Shown: positions 37,141-48,800 of the stretch, in pieces
How positions within the stretch are numbered: position 1 is the stretch's first letter
Layout of the letters: every line of letters begins with the position of its first letter
Origin: Congeria kusceri
Lineage: Eukaryota > Mollusca > Bivalvia > Myida > Dreissenidae
NCBI GenBank assembly: GCA_027627225.1
Contig: CM051032.1
Location: 62,250,637 to 62,314,636 of the forward strand
DNA: 64,000 nt
Direction: 5' to 3'
Program-made: the position numbers and the translations under genes
The notes under the pieces: model-generated
Database searches by the model: none
The model's input: the letters and a program-made list of their open reading frames with translations, nothing else
Told to the model about the DNA's origin: nothing

Positions 37141-38650
37141 AATAAAGAAAATAACCGCCTGCAACTAATGTTTGTTCATAATAAAACTTCAATTTTTTTA
37201 CTGATGCAGAGGCTATTTTTTAAATATATTCTTTAAAACTCCATTCCACTCCACTCCATCTTTTACATTGGGAATATATGTAGTTTGAGATGGCCCCTGA
37301 ACTTGACACCTCGTGAATATGCCTGAGTTAAGTACGTCGACCAACGGACTTGTTTAAATTGAAAATCATGAATGAAATTCGGGGAAAATATTTGGTAAAA
37401 ACGTTTAAAACTGTGTATTTTGTTATTTTAAATGCATCTGTGACGTGTTGTCCGGTTTTAAACCTGTTTTTTGCGCATTTTGCATCAAAACACTATCTGT
37501 CAAAACTGTCAGTTACGTCCGGCAAAGTGCGCGCGACTAAGCGGAAATGGTGTTTATGTAAAATACCACGAAACCTGTTTATACCACGAAAACAGTTTAT
37601 ATCGCGAAAACCTGTTAGTCTACTATACAAGAAGGCACCAAAATTGCAACATATTTCAGTAAAAACATAATAGCTGGAAATTGCCGCTATAATTCAAAAT
37701 TCGTCCCCACCCTAAGTATGTATAAAGTAAACTCAGGTAGGGGCGATGAGACACACCTCTGGTCCACACATAATGCTACTTTGGTGCGGAAGGACCTCCT
37801 ACACGATTTTTGCATGGCATTTCACACATGTAGCTTAAAGCAGCAGTCCAGAAATATGTAAAAAAAAAATAACACTTTGTAGAAATCCTATCTAATGGAC
37901 ATCTTACCGATCAAAAGACAAAAAACCGCATTAAAATCGGTAAAATAATAACGTTTTGGTAACTCTTTTTATCGCATAATTTCTGTATGCGATAGCTGGT
38001 TATGCCTCTAGAGTAAATCATCATGTACATCAGTGTATATTCCGTTCGTACCAAGTGTTTTCAAACCTAGACATTATAAAATGCTTTTCATAAATAAGAT
38101 TGTTTTCAGTCGAATCAACGTCATTTACGTTCGTTAGAAGAATGATTAATTTAAGATGAATTTAATTATATTCTATGGACTGCGGCTTTAATGACTTATG
38201 AATTTATACCAACAATAAGCAACGACATTTTTAAACATTGCTAAGCTACGTGGTTTAATTGAAATATATTGCAGTATATAATTATAATGCACTTTTACAA
38301 GAATTAAACAGATACGACGATTACCGAAATCACATTCCGAGTGAATGCCATTTACAATTGGAGACTGTATCAAATGTGTCAAATCTGATTCTGACAGTGT
38401 GTCATTGACATATTCTTTCATGGAATTTCGACATAAATGGGTTTGGGGTATTGCTTAAAAGTCAATGATCTGTCACTTACACTGAGCCTTAATACATGTT
38501 ACAACACGGGTTTTGGTATATTTTTTATTTATAAAAAGTCTTTGGATATCTGTAGTTTTTAGACTGAACAATATAACCGCTAGAGAAAATGAGCAGACTA
38601 TAATAATGAATGGTGTATTTGGTATGTTTGATATAGAAAGGATTTTGAAG
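37141..38650. other. No gene recognised
   Basis: Includes three imperfect copies of a CCACGAAAACAGTTTATA-type word at about 37565-37617 and short ACTCC repeats near 37245. Frames here overlap on both reading registers and lack support. Confidence 0.4.
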
Positions 38651-38844
38651 CAAACCCTTGTGACAGGGTAGTGAAACTGTGCTGAGATGAACGCAACAAT
38701 GGTTAACAATATTAAAGTCAATGGTCTTTAACCATAGATGGCATTGGCTGATGAAGGAATTAAACATGTACTGTTAATAAAATACTGAGACGGTTTTCAC
38801 GGTAGCAATGGGTTTGACACATATAGGTCAAGGACATAACGGTG

Positions 38845-38932
38845 TCGTTTAGGTATTAAACCAAAGTAAATTACAGACTTGACGACATTCACAAAAGGTC
38901 AATGGCGCTCTTATCCCTCGCTTTACTAAAGG
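38845..38932 (+). promoter_or_regulatory. Conserved block K1, copy D (diverged)
   Basis: GGTATTAAACCAAAGTAAAT, CTTGACGACATTC, ACAAAAGGTCAATGGCGCTC and ATCCCTC keep the order of the K1 block of A, B and C. The CRE-type site is changed to TGACGACA. Confidence 0.3.
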
Positions 38933-39874
38933 TAATACGTGCCTAATTAAAAGGCATTAAGTGACACTTCTGTTGCCTTATCATTCGAAGGAGTAAGATG
39001 TCCTAAATCGAAGTGACTAGAATAACTTTTTTTTTCACATTGACAACAATTTTAAAGAATCCCGACCCCGTTTATTTTTATCACGTGTTCAGCTATTAAT
39101 CCTCAATTTTAAACAGTCAAAGATTCTTTTCTCCTCCCTATACACCGTGCATATATCGGAGCATTTTAATAGTTTAAAATCTCATTGGAATGCAGACAAG
39201 CAGTATTACGCATGCGTGTAGCTTGCGAATGTTTTGTGTACACTGTCGATATAATGAACATTCATAGGACACATTTTTGAATATATAAACAGTACTCAGT
39301 ATTATCAGTTTATTCCGCTGATTCGTGAAACATATCACGTGTCATGAACATAACTCTTGCATAAAATCAGTTAGAACCTCCACACAACTCCAATCATAAA
39401 CTCCAATGGCAATCCATTATGTGCACAGTACGGTTCCTTTTGAGGTTGCTGCATTGTCAGGTGTGGATTACAAATGTCATTAAATTCCCGTCGTTCAAAT
39501 CAAAAATTAATTACCTGCTTTGGGTAGTGTACTGAGGGATTTCTTGATAACAATGACAGGTCACAAATTCCCCCTCGTTTAAAAAAGCAATTTTCAAGGA
39601 AATACAACTATAGAATAATACATTGTGTGATTATGTTTTTTCTTAAAGACCTGAATTTTCAGCCTATAAGGATATTCATGGTCATGTATTTTCTCGTTCA
39701 CACTTTCGTTAAAGCATATACATATGTTTTCATTTATAAACAGGTCTTGTCTTATAAAAATTGTGTGTTCGTTCTCTTAAGCAGCACACTTTTGGGACTG
39801 ACTTTTGATGTTAGTTTTGCATCAATTTTCATATTAATAAAAACATACTTTGAATGTTCAAAGTGCAATAATTA

Positions 39875-40060
39875 GTCGTTGTGTTATGTATTATAAGATA
39901 CAGGGTGAATTGTTGCCCCCGTATGGGAAAATAAGGGGCAGTCAGGAGATTCATATTGGGCGAGACGCTTGCGTCGAGCCCGATATGAATCTCCTGACTG
40001 CCCAGTATTTTCCCATACGGGCAGCAATTTACCCTGTATCGTTTATATTACACCGACAAT
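39875..40060. mobile_element. Near-perfect hairpin, head of hairpin-led element H1
   Basis: Two arms of about 80 bases are inverted copies around a GACGC-TT-GCGTC centre (39964-39975). They include GGCAGTCAGGAGATTCATAT on the left and ATATGAATCTCCTGACTGCC on the right. The right arm runs out through TATATTACACCGA, a motif shared with element H3. The strong match suggests recent formation or gene conversion between the arms. Confidence 0.85.
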
Positions 40061-40575
40061 CTTTTGGTAAGATTTTAAGGTAAGTATGATGATAAACAAA
40101 TAAACTATTTTTTACTGACCCGATATTTTCTTTAGACTTAAAAGTATTTTCTGAATGGCGTTTTAGTCTCCTCCTCTCAATTTCTTCATTCGAAGTATCT
40201 GCAAATCTGTTTGACTTCGACAGTTTGACCAAACGATAAAACGTAAACAAATAAAATACCTTCAATGAAAAGTAAACCGCAAGGAAGTTTAGGTCAGACA
40301 ACAATAAGTATTATTATATGAACCAGATACGTACCAGTTACTCCCCTCTACAACGTTCATGTAGTCAGTATTGACATTTGCCAACTTATCAAGTTAAGGT
40401 TTACACAAAATTGCCAAAGAAAACCATTTTAATCGACCGACGGCCATTTTGATTTTTTTTACTAACCTAATATTTTCTGGAGATGCCCCGTATGGGGATA
40501 TACGGGGCAGTCACGTGTCCTCTTTTAACAACTGAAAGTGCTGGACATTTGTTGGAGGTGTGGTATAATATTATA
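40061..40575. mobile_element. Body and distal hairpin of element H1
   Basis: A body of about 420 bases ends in a perfect small hairpin, GCCCCGTAT-GGGGAT-ATACGGGGC (40485-40508), which echoes the arm motif GCCCCCGTATGGG, followed at once by AGTCACGTG. No coding frame is supported. The outer end is uncertain. Confidence 0.5.
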
Positions 40576-41531
40576 GCTTGCAGTCTTAAGATTTATATTA
40601 ATTGATGTAGACTGCATATATATAATACACATTTCATTGTTATTATTTATCATATATTTTATAGTATATTTGGAAAATGGATATTATAAATCTCACTGTT
40701 TATACACATTTTGTATTGTGCTTTTAAATACAAACGTAGTCTTGGTTCGATGTATGATATTCAGGAAAATTACAAAACAACAACAACAACAAGCACAATT
40801 CCCATTTTGAAAAAAAATAACGACATAGAAAACACTGATTCTAAACATATTTTCGTGTATAGTTTATATATCATTATCGTGTCAAATAAGCATCAACATT
40901 GATATAATTATAATAGTTTGAATTATGCACTAGGATACAATTATTATCATTGCAAGTATGCCATTTTGCACGTAGAACTAAAGTTGGAATAGCGTGGTAT
41001 TAGGTTTCTTTGCTACGACAAATAGAAAGTAGTTTATAAAGTAGCAAGTCATTAGAATAATTTAGTTTGAGCACGAATACTGTTAAAAATTTATGAAGTG
41101 ACTTGATGTTTCTGCTTTGATTTGTTGTACTCTGATACTAGGAATATTTAAACATCCCAATTTAAAGACAAATACTTCCTACAAATATTCAGACATACAA
41201 TTGAAACATACAACTAAAACATTTCTTACGGCGTATCAATTATGTTTTAGATAATATTATTAAACAATATCGTGTTTGTGATAGATGTTAACTGATATAT
41301 GTTCAGCAATAAGCAATGCACAGTGTTTCAACAAAAGCAAAGGCACTTGATACTGTAAACATATTCCATTGCATATACAACACAGTCCATGATAACAGCC
41401 ACAATATAAAAGTAATTATAAAAAGAGTGATTGATCTGGTCAGCACAATGCATGATTTTAAACAAATAAGTACAAGGCAGAGAATTAGACAGCTCCTGCT
41501 TCAGGGCAGATGAAGCAGTGATAGCGCAAGC

Positions 41532-41850
41532 CTACCATCTCCAGACTAGAGCTTGGCCACACTAGTCGGCGCACCATAGGAGGTCGTTGTTGGTTACGCC
41601 GAAACGCCCGATGAATATGGCCCCCACCTGATGTCGGCGCACCATAGGAGGGCGTTGTTGGTTACGCCGAAACGCCCGATGAATATGGCCCCCACCTGAT
41701 GTCGGCGCACCATAGGAGGGCGTTGTTGGTTACGCCGAAACGCCCGATGAATATGGCCCCCACCTGATGTCGGCGCACCATAGGAGGGCGTTGTTGGTTA
41801 CGCCGAAACGCCCGTTGAATATGTCCCCCACCTGATGATAGAGATGGTAG
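41532..41850. repeat. GC-rich 68-bp array, 4 units, with inverted flanks
   Basis: Units start at 41565, 41633, 41701 and 41769 with GTCGGCGCACCATAGGAGG and end CCCCCACCTGAT. The array is bounded by CTACCATCTC (41532) and its reverse complement GAGATGGTAG (41841-41850). Bounded core-repeat arrays of this sort resemble bivalve pearl-like or Helitron-like non-autonomous elements, but that assignment is only a suggestion. GC content is far above the surroundings. Confidence 0.85.
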
Positions 41851-42089
41851 CAGCATTTGATACTGTATCTTGAAACGAAATACAACTTAAAGAATAATCA
41901 CCCACACTGAAGTTTATAATGCTCATTATGCATATAGAAAGATGTGTAGGACCCAAGTTAAAAAATACAGAATTATTTCAGTGCACACTTTGTGTCATGA
42001 ATGCATTTATCAGTATGTGTGAATAATGCATAAACTATATATCACATTATGTGTTACTAATTAATGAAATATCAATACAAACTAAATTC

Positions 42090-43080
42090 TTCATGCATAC
42101 AATGCATTATGACGTCCTTCTCAAAGGTGTCTCGTTAGTGTATGGAATGCAAATTTAGTTGATAACAATATTGATGAAGGTGTTATATCCTATTTCAACA
42201 TGAACTACTGCATTTTATCTTCCACTTACAAATGACAATAATTCGACCTTTTCTCTGATTGCTATGGAGCACGTATAAGTATCGTGACATATTCCAAATC
42301 ACGCGTAAAAATCCGTTGGAACAAAAAATATATTCATTTTCTTTCTTACCACTGATATAAACAACATTAAAAATATAACGGATGATGACAAGTTGTCACG
42401 TAATACTTGTGCCTTGGCACTCAAAGAAATATTACGGCAATTTTCAGTGAATATGGCAGTTTTTGAACATTGAAATTTACTTTGTATTTATGATTATATT
42501 TTTAAAGGCACATTTAAATAAGAAAGCTAATAATTAAGTAGAATTTGTAAAATTAAGACATTCCCTATCATATGAATAAGAAAAATATTTAATCAAATAT
42601 CTCAATAATATTGGACAGATAATTTAATAATCATACCTACCTACCCCAACAAGTTTTACGATTTGCCAATTTCATTAAAGATCCTTGTTATAACAGTTAA
42701 AAAATATGTAACGATTATGGTTACAAGGCTTAAATGTTTATCAGTCTCTTTGAAATGTATTTCCTGACCGCAATTTGACTTTGTCCAAAAACGGTGCTCT
42801 AAGAATTCATTACTACATGTATACTAACTTGCGACATTTTATTTCTATGCAAATATTAGAGGTAAAGGTTCCGTTATATATTGAAATAAGTAATTTCCTC
42901 ATTAGACTGTGTTAGGTAGCTACAAACGTTCATTGTATAATCGTTCAAATGTTTATTGGCTCATCAATTCCAAATGCTATGTACTGTTATTCGTTAATAC
43001 TTCAAATTATTGAGCTTCAGACGTTGAAGCAAGTGAACTTACTGACCGTATCGAGAAGGGTTCAAGGCAAATGAATTGAC
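42090..43080 (+). repeat. Repeat block F, copy 1 (end of copy D)
   Basis: Matches 48100-48800 and 54440-55330. Landmarks are TTGCTATGGAGCACG, TTGTCACGTAAT...TTTTCAGTGAATATGGCAG and CTGACCGCAATTTGACTTTG. Confidence 0.6.
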
Positions 43081-43750
43081 ATGTATATTGAAAGCGGCAA
43101 ATTATACATACAGAACAAAACACTTATTGTAGTTATACGACAAATGTTTGCACTTTTGAGCTAATGTATTCATTCTTCAAATCAAAGGTGCATGTAATTC
43201 GGATACAAGACATGGCGTCATTTTCACATTGTTACTATATTAAAGACATTTTAAATGAGCATGTTATTCTTTACAATGATGTACACCGATGTATATTAAA
43301 TATTAGTGAACATCATTTGATAGCAATGCAAAATTAAGTATACGGCTTACTATCAATATATTATAAATAAGCAATATTTTAATTACAAGTCTTAGTAACA
43401 TTGCTATTGCCGAACATCAAACATGAACAACCTTTTAATTAAATATACCAATATATTTATCATTTATAAGTAGACATATATGTACTTTAAAAACAAAACC
43501 TGAGTTAAATGTGTTGTTGCTGTCATGTAAAAGCCTGCTTCGATAATGTAAAAGGTCGTATTTTTAAAGCGGATATTCTCAAGAGACTAGCATTGCTGTT
43601 TAGCACTTTCAATAACTGTACAAAATGGAATGCATCATCTTCAACCATAGGTTACTTTGATGATGAATGATTTATGTGGTTACCAAAGAACTGAGACAAT
43701 TTTCTCGGAAATGATGTTTTGACACCAAATGTCAAGGAAATAGCGGCGGC

Positions 43751-43830
43751 GTTTAATTACTAGACCGGAGTACATTACAAACCATTGACGACATCCAGGA
43801 AAGGTCAATTGTGCACATATCCCTGGCTTG
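43751..43830 (+). promoter_or_regulatory. Conserved block K1, copy E (diverged)
   Basis: GTTTAATTACTAGACCGGAG, CATTGACGACATCC, GGAAAGGTCAATTGTGCA and ATCCCTGGC preserve the block order. As in copy D the site reads TGACGACA. Confidence 0.3.
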
Positions 43831-45309
43831 ACTGGAGGCAATGAATGGTAAACGAAGCGGCGTTCAAAGGGTTAGTTGTAGCCTTAGCTTTCCAAAAATT
43901 GATATGTCTATTATCTTGGAAAATTTTGCACTTTCACTACAATTTTACAGAATTTAACGGTTTTAATACTGTAGCAGGACAGTAATTTTATAGTTTCCTG
44001 ATTTAGAAGAAAAATGATTACACTTTTATGTTTAACTTTACATATTCATATGCATCTGATTAGCACTTAACATGTACCTATGAAATAGATTATTTTATCT
44101 TGTTTCTAAAGTAAGAGTGTGCAGGACAACTCGCTTACTATGTATCAATAGCCAAAAACTCCTATTGAATTGCTGATAATGTATGCAGTATTACATATTT
44201 TAGAAATGTGGTAATGCATTGTGTTCGATAAAATACGCGCTGATACGACGAAAATTCATACAGATAACGTGTTTTACATGGTTTTTATAGTATATTCCGC
44301 ATAATTATGAAAAAGATAATATGCCAACAACATGGCAATTGAAAGAAATCGGTTAGAAACTACAATCATATATTCCAATGACAATTTATTGAATGCGCAA
44401 TACCGTCTCTTTTCCAGGTCTTCGCACTGTCAGATGCCCGTGGCGATTGTGATTATAAATGTCATTAAATTCTTGTCGTTTAAAACAGCAATTAATTGCC
44501 TGCCTTGGGAATTGTGCCAAAGGTTTTCTTGATGGCAACGACATGTCACAAATTCCCCTGCATTTGCAAAAACAGATGACAGTGAAAGAAAACTAGTACA
44601 ATGCGTTTTGTGATTATGTTTTACTCAGAATCCCAGATTTTCACCCGAAATAAAATGAATAATAATATTCCTTCTTGTTCAGTAAAACTAAAGCAGAAAT
44701 GTGTCTTCAACTATAAACAAGTCTTGCCTCAATACAAATGTGCTTTTGTTTTTCTAGACATTCTACCATTGTACGGTTTGCATGTATTCTGTTTTATGGA
44801 AAAACAACTAGTAAGAAAGACAGATATTATGTGTTTTCTTTGTATATCACTTATGTTTTAATAAAAAGAAAAATGGAATATTTAAAACGTAAGTGATAAT
44901 AAGGCATGTTATGTCATACTATGAGGTGAAACTTGGAAAATACCATTGAATGATACCATAATCATTTCACTTTACTGTCATTTCGTAAAACAACGTCAAC
45001 AACATATCAATTTCAAACATTATAATTATCATTTAATATACAAATATATGTGCTAGCCAAAGTTTAAATTTAGGACAAACCGAGATTTTTATGAGAAAGA
45101 GGTATCATTACCATTGCAATGTGTCTTTTTGCATGTACAACTAAACTAATATAAAGTGACGGCCTGCCTCTGTGCTATCAGAAATGAGAATTATGATAAG
45201 TGCGTCTAAACATTTTGTAAATATCTTAATTAAAACTGGAATTTTCTGTGTAACAATTGCATGTTCTTAAACTAGGAAAACTTTTGACATCTCCAGCTGA
45301 AGACACAGA

Positions 45310-46590
45310 CCATATATGAATATATATTTATTCCTTACAGCGAATAATTGTTTAATTATATAATATTACTTCTTCGTCAACAAACATTTACCAGTAACAG
45401 GTGTTAAATTAGATCGGCTAGTGATAACAATGGTCCGTTCAGTGTCTGAACAACACTGGCAAATCTAATTGCCGATTTTCGGTTATTAATAACATTTATT
45501 TTTACACTGATGATATTATGAACTGTGGTACTTCAAATGTCAATGAATCAGACAAAACATCAATAAAAAGAGAAATGGGTATTTCTAATAATTATAAAAA
45601 AATATATCGTACTGTAACTAATATACGTGTATCATTTCGGAATATAAACACAAACGTGAGTTATTATATGCTTATATAAATCCATATTTATATACTGAAT
45701 TGCAGTCGGATTAGCCAATGGTTTAAAATATACGACGGTTTGAGCACCACCTCCTGATAATGTTCAGGTAACCCCACCATCATCCAATCAAAATCCTATT
45801 TTGAAAAAGTCGAAAGGGAAATAATGTGTTTATCCACCAATGACATTTAAATCAACTCCTTAAAGGATCTGAATACATCGTATAACAGGTCGTGTTAAAC
45901 TGACCTATCGAATGATTATAGTGGTCGTTCAGCATCCAGTGAAATGGCTTGTTACACAGCAAAGTTTGTTGATATTTGTTTAATGCTAACTTATCCACTG
46001 ATGCTCGTGAACAAACCATTTACAGAAAATGTTCGCACGAAAATTCAGATTTTATAGGATTTTACAGGTTTATATACATATAAAATTGTACCGCAGCATT
46101 TTGAAGGCAGGGCTCTGTACAAAGGTCACCTGTACGCAACCCTTATTGCGAAGTCATCAGCTAATAGTACAGTAGCTTCGATCGGGAGATAGTTTTAATG
46201 AGATGATATTCTACAGAACGGCAAGTCGTGCACTTTAGTCAGGTTGGATATTAAAATAAATTAATTATTGGACACATAAAGTAAAATACTTTAAACTATA
46301 ATTAACATATATTAAACTGAGCCGAAATCGGTAAAAGGGAATGTCTGTATTTGATTATTAACTACCGACGTAAATAAACAAATCTAAATTTCAAAGATTA
46401 CGCATATATATTTAAAATACATTGCAAGAAACAAATTCATTTTCTTCACATCCTTAAAATGTTAAAATAGTTGTTGAAATTTAACGGATATCAAATTAAG
46501 TTGGCTTCATCCTAAAATAAGTTTGGTATTTGGAATAATCATTCCCAGATGTAACCATTTTATTTCATTCTATGTAGAGCATACAAAAAC
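45310..46590. other. No gene recognised
   Basis: AT-rich stretch of copy E with no supported gene, RNA or repeat. Confidence 0.4.
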
Positions 46591-46609
46591 GAAGAATGTG
46601 TTTAATTAA

Positions 46610-46989
46610 CCGAGAATACGCCACCGCTAAACTTGCAGTGGACCGAGAATACGCAACCGCTAAACTTGCAGTGGACCGAGAATACGCCACCGCTAAACTT
46701 GCAGTGGACCGAGAATACGCCACCGCTAAACTTGCAGTGGACCGAGAATACGCCACCGCTAAACTTGCAGTAGACCGAGAATACGCCACCGCTAAACTTG
46801 CAGTGGAAGAAAATAACCGAGAATACGCCACCGCTAAACTTGCAGTGGACCGAGAATACGCCACCGCTAAACTTGCAGTGGACCGAGAATACGCCACCGC
46901 TAAACTTGCAGTGGACCGAGAATACGCCACCGCTAAACTTGCAGTGGACCGAGAATACGCCACCGCTAACCTTGCAGTGGAAGAAAATG
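46610..46989. repeat. 33-bp minisatellite in two sub-arrays (6 + 5 units)
   Basis: Unit CCGAGAATACGCCACCGCTA plus 13 bases. Six units (46610-46807) and five units (46817-46981) each end in GTGGA followed by AGAAAAT(A/G)A. The period is a multiple of three, so both strands stay open (REYATAKLAVD on plus, STASLAVAYSR on minus). Of the three variable sites two are silent in the plus frame, too few to argue for coding. No gene context is seen. Confidence 0.95.
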
Positions 46990-47290
46990 ACAAATGTATT
47001 AATCCAAAATAGACAGGCTGTGAGATATGAGTGACGGAAGCATTAGTTCGGTACATGCTCTTGAAGAGGTGATCTGGTCCGCGCGATTAAGATGTTGCAA
47101 TGTTTAAATCAATATTAGAAATATAATTCGGGGAACAAGTCCATTTAAAACACGATATTAATACTATAATAAATAGCTGACCTTAGTTTTTACATACTTT
47201 TAACTCCAAAATCATAAATCTGGAAGTTGAATAAACAATATCACGTTCTTTTTTTTTTATAATTTAAGAAACGTCATAACAAACAAAACT

Positions 47291-47694
47291 CAGTCTCATT
47301 AAAATCATTTCTAGTCTGACGCTACTATATTATCAGCTGACTGGATATGATGACTTTGCATTTAGAGTCCCGTTCAGATGACCTTCTTAGGAGCTAATCA
47401 AACTGTTGCCTTCAAAATCTTGCGGTATAACTTCATATATAAACACAGATACTATGCACGAAATTAACGTGAACTTTGGATGTTTACTCGTCTAAGGTAT
47501 ACCACTATATCCACTGTTATCACCGTGATCATGAAGTGAACATCAAAAACCGTGGCCAAACTTGACTGTGCAAAAGGCAATTTAATTGGGCGCAGCAGGG
47601 CTGATGTTTTATTGTTCGGATGGTCATTTGAACGTAACATGTTATACGATGTCTTAGATCCTAACAACGTTAGGATTTGATTTTAATGAGATTA
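47291..47694. mobile_element. MITE family M1, copy 2
   Basis: Ends CAGTCTCATTAAAATCA and GATTTTAATGAGATTA are inverted. The interior follows copies 1 and 3, with an internal deletion after 47530 (the GATTTATTCCCGAGGATC part is missing). The target duplication is not clear. Confidence 0.8.
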
Positions 47695-47907
47695 GTGCAA
47701 ACTATGTCACGACATCTTTCTCCAATCTGCCTTGTTAGTGTAAAGGTATACACATTTAATTGACACAATCTTTATGAAGGCGTTCTATCGCATATAGTGA
47801 CCCCGAAATATTGCACTCTTTTACGAACAAATGAAAATTAAACAAATTTGACCTTTCTCTCTCGGATAACCTATATGCATATATCGCTAAGTTTAAGAGG
47901 TGCTCGG

Positions 47908-48100
47908 CAGACACGTTGTCTGACAGTCTTCAACATTGTGCCAGACAACCAGATTGAAAGTCAGACGCACATTGTGAAATGAGTAGAAATTGATACAATT
48001 CTGTCAGACAAAGTGTCTGGCAAGCGCTTTGGATCTGTCAGACATTTTCAAAAAATTGTGTCAGATATGTCTGACAGTCTGACACATTGCCCAGTGTCTG
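47908..48100. repeat. Cluster of GTCTGACA / TGTCAGAC motifs
   Basis: About ten CAGAC/GTCTG cores in under 200 bases, several in the form TGTCAGACA or TGTCTGACAG, on both strands and with irregular spacing. The paralogous blocks at 42.1 and 54.4 kb do not show the cluster. It may be a small inserted element or a protein-binding cluster. Confidence 0.55.
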
Positions 48101-48119
48101 TATATGAGCATCGAAAGGT

Positions 48120-48800
48120 ATAACATTTCACGCATCGATGATATTCTAACCTCCATGAAAATAATACTTCATAATTCATTTCCGTTTCTACCTTTTTGAT
48201 ATTTAACCATACACAGTATATCACGTCTACATAGAAAGACAATTTGTCACGCAATATTTCGAAGATACACATTTTCTGTGAGTATGACAGTTTTGTGTGG
48301 ATCAATATTACATTTGAGTCAATGACTCGGTTTGTAAAAATAAATAAATTATTAAGTGATATAAATTGTAATCATCCAATTCATAACATGACATTTGAAA
48401 ATAAGTTATTATATTACCTCATAATAATACCAAACATATAAACAATCATACCGACCTCTCACACGTTTTACGGTAGATTAAAAACGATCTGTGAAATGGG
48501 ATAAGCAAGACAAAAACGATAATTGGTGTTTCATACGATTATAGAGTATAGATCATATGCACATGTATTTTGAAAACGTATTTCTTGACCGCAATATGAC
48601 CTTGTCCAAAAATGGTGATTGAAGCACTCAAGAGAATAGCTTTAAACATTGTATTTCTAGGCAAATGTTAGAGGTAAAATTTCGTGCCTCTTGGAAACGT
48701 AATTTTCGCATTAAATGCTGAGCACGAACATAGAGGTGTATAGTGCGTGTTATACATTGTAAAACAGTCCAAGGGTTCAAGGTGAGATACCAGTTAATAG
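48120..48800 (+). repeat. Repeat block F, copy 2 (end of copy E)
   Basis: Shares TTGTCACGCAATATTTCGAAG, TTTTCTGTGAGTATGACAG and CTTGACCGCAATATGACCTTG with the other two F blocks. Confidence 0.6.

Larger units (their letters stand above)
38650..43080 (+). repeat. Second segmental duplication, copy D
   Basis: Matches 43640-48800 in direct orientation, well diverged. Landmarks in order: ACTGAGAC...TTTTC and block K1 (38845 against 43751), GTCATTAAATTC plus GGTCACAAATTCCCC (39477 and 39560 against 44459 and 44547), ATAAACA(G/A)GTCTTG (39737 against 44715), a CATTGCAA.TGT/CTTTTTGCA word (40950 against 45113), and GACCGCAATTTGACTTTGTCC (42768 against 48588). Copy D contains its own insertions, the hairpin-led element and the 68-bp array. 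Confidence 0.65.
43640..48800 (+). repeat. Second segmental duplication, copy E
   Basis: Direct diverged copy of 38650-43080 (landmarks given there). Private insertions in E are the 33-bp array, the M1 MITE and the GTCTGACA cluster. Confidence 0.65.

Noticed and set aside
39627..44861. Hydrophobic frames at 39627-39875 and 44601-44861 as paralogous membrane proteins
   Set aside because: The bases are homologous, but the two frames agree only over a few residues and differ by indels, so the DNA and not the protein is shared.
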